Assembly (NCBI GenBank): GCA_025455125.1
Contig: JALONE010000064.1
Coordinates: 1 to 6,418, forward strand
Source: Bacteroidota bacterium
Lineage (GTDB): Bacteria; Bacteroidota; Ignavibacteria; UBA10030
Reading direction: 5' to 3'
DNA: 6,418 bases
Positions 1 to 4,637 of the stretch are shown piece by piece (positions within the stretch are counted from its first letter, which is position 1; every line of letters begins with the position of its first letter). The notes below the pieces were generated by a model that saw nothing but the letters and a program-made list of their open reading frames with translations, had not been told where the DNA came from and did no database searches. Both the position numbers and the translations under genes were made by a program.

Positions 1-623
1 CATTCAACCTGCATGCGTCCCTGCTGCCGAAGTATCGCGGTGCGGCTCCCATCAATTGGGCGATCATCAACGGGGAGACGGAGACCGGAGTGACCACGTT
101 CTTTCTTCAGGACAAGGTCGACACGGGATCAATGCTGCTTCAGCGTTCCATTCCCATCGGACCGGATGATGTCGCCGGCGATGTGCATGATCGGTTGGCG
201 ATGCTGGGCGCAGACGTCGTGTTGGAGACGGTCCGTGCGATCGAATCGGGGAAGGCCGTGCCGCAGGCGCAGGATGACACGCTCGTCTCGCGCGCCCCGA
301 AGATCTTTCGTGAAGACTGCCGCATCGATTGGACGATGACGGCCAAGCAGGTCCATGATCGCGTGCGGGGACTCTCTCCCTCTCCATGCGGATGGACGAT
401 GCACGGCGAGCGTGTACTGAAGATCTACCGGGCGAACATTCTCGAAGGGATCCCGACGCAACCGGCGGGAACAATCACACAGGTGACGCCGACAGCGCTT
501 CATGTGGCGACCGGCAACGGCGTGGTGGCACTTGTGGATGTGCAGCAGGAAGGGAAGCGGCGCATGCCGATCGACGAGTTTCTCCGCGGATATCGCATCG
601 CCGTCGGAGAGCGGTTGGGATAA
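1..623 (+). CDS. fmt: Methionyl-tRNA formyltransferase, 5'-truncated by the window edge
   Basis: This enzyme transfers a formyl group from 10-formyl-tetrahydrofolate to Met-tRNA(fMet), making the initiator tRNA in the cytosol. The frame is open from base 3, giving 206 residues before the TAA at 621-623; the family is usually about 310 residues, so roughly the first 100 are missing. The visible part begins inside the formyltransferase domain with FNLHASLLPKYRGAAPINW, the hallmark N-x-H-x-SLLP-x-x-RG block. Its Asn (residue 2 here) and His (residue 4) match the catalytic N106/H108 of the E. coli enzyme. The DTGSML segment (bases 120-137) supplies the third catalytic residue, an Asp equivalent to D144. 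The C-terminal OB-like tRNA-binding domain follows, from about base 310 (EDCRIDW) to the end. The GTG at 90 is an internal Val codon, not a start. A 44-base gap with its own promoter-like site separates fmt from parA. No frameshift or missing key residue is seen. Confidence 0.96.
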   Translation, partial: FNLHASLLPKYRGAAPINWAIINGETETGVTTFFLQDKVDTGSMLLQRSIPIGPDDVAGDVHDRLAMLGADVVLETVRAIESGKAVPQAQDDTLVSRAPKIFREDCRIDWTMTAKQVHDRVRGLSPSPCGWTMHGERVLKIYRANILEGIPTQPAGTITQVTPTALHVATGNGVVALVDVQQEGKRRMPIDEFLRGYRIAVGERLG

Positions 624-632
624 GCGGATCGT

Positions 633-663
633 TTGCAGACCCATGCAATAAGCCGTATATTTT
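633..663 (+). promoter_or_regulatory. FCB-type promoter for parA
   Basis: TTG at 633-635 is followed, after 20 bases, by TATATTTT at 656-663. This matches 7 of 8 positions of TAnnTTTG, the -7 element known for Bacteroidota primary sigma factors. The same TTG, 20 bases, TATATTT layout precedes lepA in this window. Transcription would start within a few bases of the parA ATG at 668, so the parA mRNA may be leaderless or nearly so. That agrees with the absence of any Shine-Dalgarno sequence in 640-667. The motif match is seen directly; promoter activity is inferred. Confidence 0.55.
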
Positions 664-667
664 CCGC

Positions 668-1465
668 ATGTCAAAGATCATCGTCATTGCGAATCAAAAG
701 GGGGGCGTCGGCAAGACAACGACAGCCATCAATCTTGCTGCCTCGTTGGCGTCGGCCGAGAAGCGCGTCCTCCTGGTGGACAATGATCCCCAGGCCAACG
801 CGACGAGCGGTGTCGGCGCGACGGCTCCCGACGGGAAGACGATCTACGAGGTGTTGGTCGGTGCCTCCGATGCCGCATCTGCGATCATCCCCACCCAAAT
901 GCCGTTCCTGTCGGTGCTTCCCTCTCACATCGACCTCGTCGGTGCCGAGGTGGAATTGATCGAGGCGGAGCATCGGGAGCACCTTCTGCGCGCGGCGCTT
1001 CAGCCGGTCCGGGACCGCTTCGACTTTGTCGTGATCGATTGCCCTCCCTCGCTCGGGCTGTTGACGCTGAACGCGCTGAGCGCTGCGGATTCCGTGCTCA
1101 TTCCGGTGCAATGCGAATATTTTGCGCTCGAGGGACTCGGGCAATTGTTCAACACGATCAACATGGTGAAGAAGAACTTGAATCCGAACCTGGACATCGA
1201 GGGAGTGTTGCTGACGATGTTCGATTCGCGCTTGCGGCTATCGAACCAGATTGTCGAAGAGGTGCGACGGTATTTTGGCGACAAGGTCTTTGGAACGATC
1301 GTGACCCGGAATATCCGTCTGAGCGAAGCGCCCAGTTTCGGCAAGCCCATCCTGCTGTATGATGCTGTATGCTCCGGAACGCGCAACTACATGGATCTGG
1401 CGCAGGAGGTCATGAAGAACAATCGCCTGTACGATGCGCTACCGGCGCGATCGGCGGGTATGTAG
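668..1465 (+). CDS. parA: Chromosome partitioning ATPase ParA (Soj family)
   Basis: ParA is a dimerising, DNA-binding ATPase of the MinD/ParA class. It works with ParB-parS complexes to segregate the replication origin and, in some bacteria, to influence replication initiation. The product has 265 residues, normal for chromosomal Soj-type ParA without an N-terminal HTH domain. The deviant Walker A motif KGGVGKTT lies at 11-18, with signature Lys11 and P-loop Lys16. The A' region is VDNDPQAN at 37-44 and Walker B is VVIDCPP at 121-127. The conserved C-terminal block RNIRLSEAPSFGKP lies at 214-227. The ATG at 668 is chosen because it places MSKIIVIANQKGG at the family's usual N terminus. The frame stays open upstream to 386, but that part overlaps fmt and has no ParA-like sequence. 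There is no Shine-Dalgarno sequence. The parB start lies 10 bases after the stop, so the two genes are very likely cotranscribed. Confidence 0.97.
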   Translation: MSKIIVIANQKGGVGKTTTAINLAASLASAEKRVLLVDNDPQANATSGVGATAPDGKTIYEVLVGASDAASAIIPTQMPFLSVLPSHIDLVGAEVELIEAEHREHLLRAALQPVRDRFDFVVIDCPPSLGLLTLNALSAADSVLIPVQCEYFALEGLGQLFNTINMVKKNLNPNLDIEGVLLTMFDSRLRLSNQIVEEVRRYFGDKVFGTIVTRNIRLSEAPSFGKPILLYDAVCSGTRNYMDLAQEVMKNNRLYDALPARSAGM

Positions 1466-1467
1466 GA
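1464..1467 (+). promoter_or_regulatory. Shine-Dalgarno site of parB
   Basis: AGGA begins in the parA stop codon and lies 8 bases before the ATG at 1476. It supports that start over the upstream in-frame ATG at 1434 inside parA, and it suggests translational coupling of parA and parB. Confidence 0.55.
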
Positions 1468-1475
1468 CCAAACGA

Positions 1476-2393
1476 ATGACAAATCAGCTAAAGAAGAACG
1501 TACTCGGTCGGGGATTGAACGCACTCATTCCCAAAGGGCCAAAGCTCGAGGTGAACGTGCGCGAGGGGTCGGTGCGGCGGGATACGGGAGAGATCGGCAT
1601 CATCGCGAGCATCGACATCACGAGGATCAAGCCGAATCCATTCCAGCCCCGGCTCGACTTCGATGAGACTGCTCTTGAGGAATTGACCCGGTCGATCAAG
1701 GAAAAGGGGATCATCCAGCCGATCACTGTTCGGCGCGTGGAAGATGGGTATCAACTGATCTCCGGGGAGCGGCGATTGCGGGCTGCTCAAGGAGCGAAGC
1801 TTCGCCAGATTCCGGCGTATATCATCGACATCTCGTCCGACGAGGAGATGCTGGAACTCGCGCTGATCGAGAACATCCAGCGGGAAACACTGAATGCGAT
1901 CGAAGTCGCGCAGGCGTATCAGCGACTGATCACCGAATGCCATCTGACGCAGGACGATGTCGCCCAGCGCGTCGGCAAGGAACGGAGCACGGTCACGAAC
2001 TTCTTGCGGCTGCTCAAGCTCCCGGGGAAGATCCAGGACGGCTTGCGGCGCGAGAAGATCCAGATGGGACATGCGCGCGCGTTGATCGCGATGCCGAGCG
2101 AGAAGCATCAGCTCCGGATGTATGAGAAGATCATCGACGGCGGATTGTCCGTGCGGAAGGTTGAAGAGCTGGTGCGTGCACTCGCACAAGGGACGAAGAA
2201 GTCCGGGAAATCCGGACGGCAGGCGACGGGGGTCACATCGGACGTGCATGATGTCGAGGAACGACTGCGCATCGCATTGGGGACGCGGGTGAAGGTCCAT
2301 CCGCGCGGCGGGGGGAAAGGGGAGATTGTGGTCGAATACTATTCACTGGACGACTTGGACCGGTTGCTGGATATTTTTGAATCAGGCCGCTGA
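1476..2393 (+). CDS. parB: ParB/Spo0J chromosome partition protein, CTP-dependent DNA clamp
   Basis: ParB binds parS sites near the origin, loads as a CTP-dependent sliding clamp, spreads along DNA and stimulates the ATPase of ParA. The product has 305 residues, typical of chromosomal ParB. The N-terminal segment VLGRGLNALIP (9-19) is the conserved peptide that contacts ParA. The ParB/Srx-like N-terminal domain spans about 44-140. It contains NPFQPR (54-59), the GERRLRAA box (97-104) and ENIQRE (132-137), which together build the CTP pocket in characterised ParBs. A helix-turn-helix lies at about 157-182 (LTQDDVAQRVGKERSTVTNF), followed by MGHARALI (197-204). A Gly/Ser/Lys-rich linker (about 239-253) leads to a C-terminal dimerisation domain ending LDDLDRLLDIF. 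The start at 1476 gives the family N terminus and has an AGGA site 8 bases upstream. The ATG at 1434 would add 14 unrelated residues. No parS palindrome was found in the window. Confidence 0.97.
   Translation: MTNQLKKNVLGRGLNALIPKGPKLEVNVREGSVRRDTGEIGIIASIDITRIKPNPFQPRLDFDETALEELTRSIKEKGIIQPITVRRVEDGYQLISGERRLRAAQGAKLRQIPAYIIDISSDEEMLELALIENIQRETLNAIEVAQAYQRLITECHLTQDDVAQRVGKERSTVTNFLRLLKLPGKIQDGLRREKIQMGHARALIAMPSEKHQLRMYEKIIDGGLSVRKVEELVRALAQGTKKSGKSGRQATGVTSDVHDVEERLRIALGTRVKVHPRGGGKGEIVVEYYSLDDLDRLLDIFESGR
2372..2379 (+). promoter_or_regulatory. Possible -7 element upstream of ridA, inside the parB 3' end
   Basis: TATTTTTG matches TAnnTTTG fully and lies 46 bases before the ridA ATG. No TTG sits at the 20-base spacing seen for parA and lepA; the nearest is at 2355-2357, 14 bases away. 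The bases also encode Asp-Ile-Phe of ParB, so the match may be chance. Weak evidence for a secondary promoter driving ridA and the DUF5683 gene. Confidence 0.2.
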
Positions 2394-2425
2394 TCGACAC
2401 ACGACAGAACAAAGGGAAGACGACC

Positions 2426-2815
<390 letters not shown>

Positions 2816-2827
2816 CGCACGCTTCCC

Positions 2828-3382
2828 ATGAAATCCCCACAGCTGTACGCGTTGATCCTGGCCGTCCTGACGGCGGCCGGGACTGCGTTCGCGCAACAGC
2901 GCGTCCTTTCTTCTCTCGTTCGGCCAGACGCACCCATCTATGCGTCGCTCCGAGCATCTGCACCGGAGGAATCCACGATCACCATTCGCACTGAGAAATC
3001 CGGAACGCTCGCCATGGCGTTGTCGGCGGTTCTTCCCGGAGCGGGACAGGTGTACGCCGAGCGATACTACACGATACCGATCATCTGGGGAGCGGGCGGG
3101 TTTTTTGTCAGCCAATGGATCACGGCGAACAAGCGATATAAAGATTACCGGGATCGGTACTCGGCATCCGTTCTTCAGGATTCGGTCTCTCGCACTGGGG
3201 ATAAGATCCTCAAAGATATCAGGGATGGCTATCACGATATTCGTGATGAGTATGCGATCTATATCGCGTTGACGTACATCCTCAACATTGTGGATGCGTA
3301 TGTGGGGGCAAGTTTGTACGGGTTTGACGTGTCGGATGATCTTGGGTCGGCGGCGATACGGTTCCGGGTGCCGATACGTTAG
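2828..3382 (+). CDS. DUF5683 domain protein, secreted or membrane-anchored, function unknown
   Basis: The product is a 184-residue protein of unknown function that I recognise as DUF5683, a family found mainly in Bacteroidota and relatives. A signal peptide is clear: MKSPQLYALILAVLTAAGTAFA, with an Ala-Phe-Ala cleavage site before Gln23. The family signature lies at about 59-91: a Ser-Ala-x-x-PGAGQVY block (66-76), then a short polar stretch and IPIIWGAGGFF (83-93). This Pro-Gly-rich turn next to a hydrophobic segment resembles TM2-type proteins. A charged middle follows (about 101-141). The second conserved block, LTYILNIVDAYVGASLYGFD (148-167), contains a probable membrane helix and the NIVDAYV motif. 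The protein is probably exported with one or two membrane-embedded segments. The ATG at 2828 is chosen because it gives a complete signal peptide; no good Shine-Dalgarno sequence precedes it. From memory of Bacteroidota genomes, this family commonly follows parB directly, so its place here is expected apart from the intervening ridA. No catalytic residues are apparent. Confidence 0.85.
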   Translation: MKSPQLYALILAVLTAAGTAFAQQRVLSSLVRPDAPIYASLRASAPEESTITIRTEKSGTLAMALSAVLPGAGQVYAERYYTIPIIWGAGGFFVSQWITANKRYKDYRDRYSASVLQDSVSRTGDKILKDIRDGYHDIRDEYAIYIALTYILNIVDAYVGASLYGFDVSDDLGSAAIRFRVPIR

Positions 3383-3401
3383 AAGGCGGGGTTAGAAGAA
3401 G

Positions 3402-3440
3402 AACATGGATTGCACGGATGAAAGGCTGATGAACACTGAT
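3402..3440 (+). repeat. Degenerate GAT-phased direct repeat between convergent genes
   Basis: In this gap, GAT recurs at 3408, 3417, 3428 and 3438, spaced 9 to 11 bases, in related units: GATTGCACG, GATGAAAGGCT, GATGAACACT, GATAG. The units resemble the noncoding GGATGAACAC-type repeats that recur between genes in many environmental genomes (a recollection, not a search result). No ORF covers it. The last units also form the left arm of the inverted repeat at 3425-3476. Confidence 0.45.
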
Positions 3441-3476
3441 AGTTGGTGAGGGAGAGAAGAGTCAGTGTCCATCAGT
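3425..3476. repeat. Long inverted repeat (hairpin) between convergent genes
   Basis: The arms 3425-3440 (GCTGATGAACACTGAT) and 3461-3476 (GTCAGTGTCCATCAGT) are complementary over 16 positions, with one A-C mismatch and G-U wobbles at both ends. They are separated by a 20-base purine-rich loop. The element lies between the stop of the DUF5683 gene (3382) and the stop of the minus-strand epimerase gene (3491). A role in ending transcription or stabilising 3' ends from both sides is plausible. No run of T follows on either strand, so it is not a classical intrinsic terminator. Confidence 0.5.
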
Positions 3477-3490
3477 GCAAGTAGTGGCGG

Positions 3491-4432
3491 TCATTCCTTC
3501 CTGAGTAGATCGAGCAAAGCCTCCTCGAGGATCGAGAATTTGAACGAATAGCCGAGTTGTTGAAGGCGATGGGGAATGGCGCGTTGTCCCTCGAGCAGGA
3601 GCGGTCCGGCCATTTCACCCAGGAGGAGTTTGAGGGCGAAGCCTGGAGCGGGAATAATGGAGGGGCGGTTGAGGACGCGCCCCAGAGTCCTGGCGAACTC
3701 GTTCATACGGACAGGATTGGGGGCTGTGAGGTTGAACGGTCCGGCGGCTGTAGGGTGTTCGAGGAGGAACCGGATCGATCGGACGACATCGGCGATATGG
3801 ATCCAGGGCATCCATTGTTGGCCGGAGCCAAGCGGTCCGCCGATGAAGCAGCGGAAGGGTAGGAGGAGTTTTTGGAGCGCGCCGGCATGAGGGGAGAGGG
3901 CGATGCCGGTGCGGATGAGGCATATCCTCAGCCCGCCCCCTAAGGGGCCTAGGGGGCTTAAGCCCCGGTCTAGAACCGCTTTTTCTACACTATTGCAGAC
4001 CTCCGCCAGAAAACCCCGCCCTGGCGGTGAATCCTCCGTGATTTCCCCCTCTGGCACGTCTCCATAGTAACCGACTGCCGATGCGTTCACCAAAATGCGT
4101 GGACCGTTCTCCGATCCCATGATTGTCTCAACAAGCGCCTGCGCCGGATCGAGTCTGCTGCGTAAGATTCGTTCCTTCTGCGCCGATGACCACCGCCTCG
4201 CTGCGATCGACTCACCCGCCAAATTCACGACCGCCTGAGATCCCTCAAGCTCCCGCACAAGCGCACCCGCTGTTCGTCCATCCCATCTGATGATGCGTAC
4301 ATCCGCCCGGCTGTATTCGTGCCCCCGCTCCGGATGACGCGTTGTCAATACAATCTTGTGACCATGGGGAAGCAATTCCTCAATCAGTGCTCGCCCAATG
4401 AATCCACTTCCTCCGACAACTACGATGTCCAT
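3491..4432 (-). CDS. TIGR01777 family (YfcH-like) NAD(P)-binding epimerase-like protein
   Basis: This is an atypical short-chain dehydrogenase related to nucleotide-sugar epimerases (the YfcH group); the physiological substrate is unknown. The product has 313 residues, slightly above the usual 295-305. The N-terminal Rossmann motif is GGSGFIG (7-13). Further family blocks are NLAGESIAARRW (70-81), KERILRSR (86-93), NASAVGYYGD (116-125), IRTGIALSP (173-181) and QQWMPWIHIADV (205-216). The C-terminal DUF1731-type region includes FNLTAPNPV (233-241) and ends near GYSFKF (294-299). An unusual feature is residues 153-168, a Leu/Pro/Gly stretch (VLDRGLSPLGPLGGGL) encoded by C/G-rich palindromes and about seven residues longer than relatives I recall. 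Just before it, CNSVEKA stands where relatives usually have a Cys-x-x-Trp-Glu segment. The frame remains open throughout. The start has AGAGG on the minus strand (4440-4444), 7 bases upstream. The gene is divergent from lepA and convergent with the DUF5683 gene, so it is probably transcribed alone. Confidence 0.93.
   Translation of the reverse strand: MDIVVVGGSGFIGRALIEELLPHGHKIVLTTRHPERGHEYSRADVRIIRWDGRTAGALVRELEGSQAVVNLAGESIAARRWSSAQKERILRSRLDPAQALVETIMGSENGPRILVNASAVGYYGDVPEGEITEDSPPGRGFLAEVCNSVEKAVLDRGLSPLGPLGGGLRICLIRTGIALSPHAGALQKLLLPFRCFIGGPLGSGQQWMPWIHIADVVRSIRFLLEHPTAAGPFNLTAPNPVRMNEFARTLGRVLNRPSIIPAPGFALKLLLGEMAGPLLLEGQRAIPHRLQQLGYSFKFSILEEALLDLLRKE
3935..3977. repeat. C/G-rich palindromic element inside the epimerase coding sequence
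   Basis: Overlapping palindromes are packed into about 43 bases. GGGGCTTAAGCCCC at 3953-3966 is a perfect 14-base palindrome. GCCCCCTA at 3935-3942 pairs exactly with TAGGGGGC at 3950-3957. GGTCTAGAACC at 3967-3977 is one base from a perfect palindrome. On the coding (minus) strand the order is: GGTTCTAGACC, the first palindrome, CTAG, then GCCCCTTAGGGGGC. The composition (runs of four or five G or C around TTAA, TTA or CTAG) differs from the surrounding coding sequence. It looks like a REP- or RPE-type repeat that entered the gene in frame. Its origin as a dispersed repeat is inferred. Confidence 0.6.
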
Positions 4433-4439
4433 CGTTCAT

Positions 4440-4444
4440 CCTCT
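4440..4444 (-). promoter_or_regulatory. Shine-Dalgarno site of the epimerase gene
   Basis: AGAGG on the minus strand lies 7 bases upstream of the ATG at 4432. It supports that start, which also gives the expected short lead into the Rossmann Gly motif. No FCB-type -7 element for this gene could be picked out on the minus strand. Confidence 0.5.
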
Positions 4445-4522
4445 GATCGATAACAGGAACAATATGGCTGATTTCTTGCTGGAATTCTTCCTAAAAGGGT
4501 TCATCGCAGCGCCCGCTGTTCC

Positions 4523-4553
4523 TTGCCGTTCTCCCAATTTTCCGCTATATTTG
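4523..4553 (+). promoter_or_regulatory. FCB-type promoter for lepA
   Basis: TTG at 4523-4525 is followed after 20 bases by TATATTTG at 4546-4553, a full match to the Bacteroidota -7 consensus TAnnTTTG. The geometry is the same as for the parA site. It predicts transcription starting at about 4557-4562, so the lepA leader would be about 80 bases and would begin almost directly with the hairpin at 4564-4604. Motif and spacing are seen; activity is inferred. Confidence 0.65.
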
Positions 4554-4563
4554 TAAGAATTCG

Positions 4564-4604
4564 GAGTAAAAGGTTCCGGGTCGTCCTCCCGAATCCTTTT
4601 ACTC
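4564..4604 (+). promoter_or_regulatory. Strong stem-loop in the lepA 5' leader
   Basis: The left arm 4564-4580 and right arm 4588-4604 pair over 17 positions with two mismatches (T4574/T4594, C4576/A4592). A perfect 10-base outer stem, GAGTAAAAGG with CCTTTTACTC, leads to a 7-base loop (TCGTCCT). A T-rich but interrupted stretch (TTTCTTGTTTC) follows at 4605-4615. It sits just downstream of the predicted transcription start and 33 bases before the lepA ATG. It could be a leader attenuator, an mRNA-stabilising 5' hairpin or a weak terminator. A shorter competing pairing, ATTCGG (4559-4564) with CCGAAT (4589-4594), is also possible. Confidence 0.6.
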
Positions 4605-4637
4605 TTTCTTGTTTCTGGAACACCTGGCTCCTCCCAC

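Noticed and set aside
386..667. N-terminal extension of parA back to 386
   Set aside because: It overlaps fmt out of frame, encodes low-complexity Arg/Ala-rich sequence, and the family N terminus starts exactly at the ATG at 668.
129..674. 181-residue minus-strand frame opposite fmt
   Set aside because: Antisense shadow of fmt, whose plus-strand frame carries the catalytic N-x-H-x-SLLP and Asp motifs.
1434..1475. Earlier parB start inside parA
   Set aside because: It would add 14 residues unlike any ParB. The ATG at 1476 has an AGGA site and gives the family N terminus.
3231..3247. Short perfect hairpin ATCACGA-TAT-TCGTGAT
   Set aside because: It is inside the DUF5683 coding sequence with no T-run, and is most simply explained by the codons for His-Asp-Ile-Arg-Asp.
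4507..4518. CAGCG-CC-CGCTG inverted repeat upstream of the lepA promoter
   Set aside because: Only five pairs around a two-base loop, so chance is likely in G+C-rich DNA. It could be an operator, but nothing else supports that.
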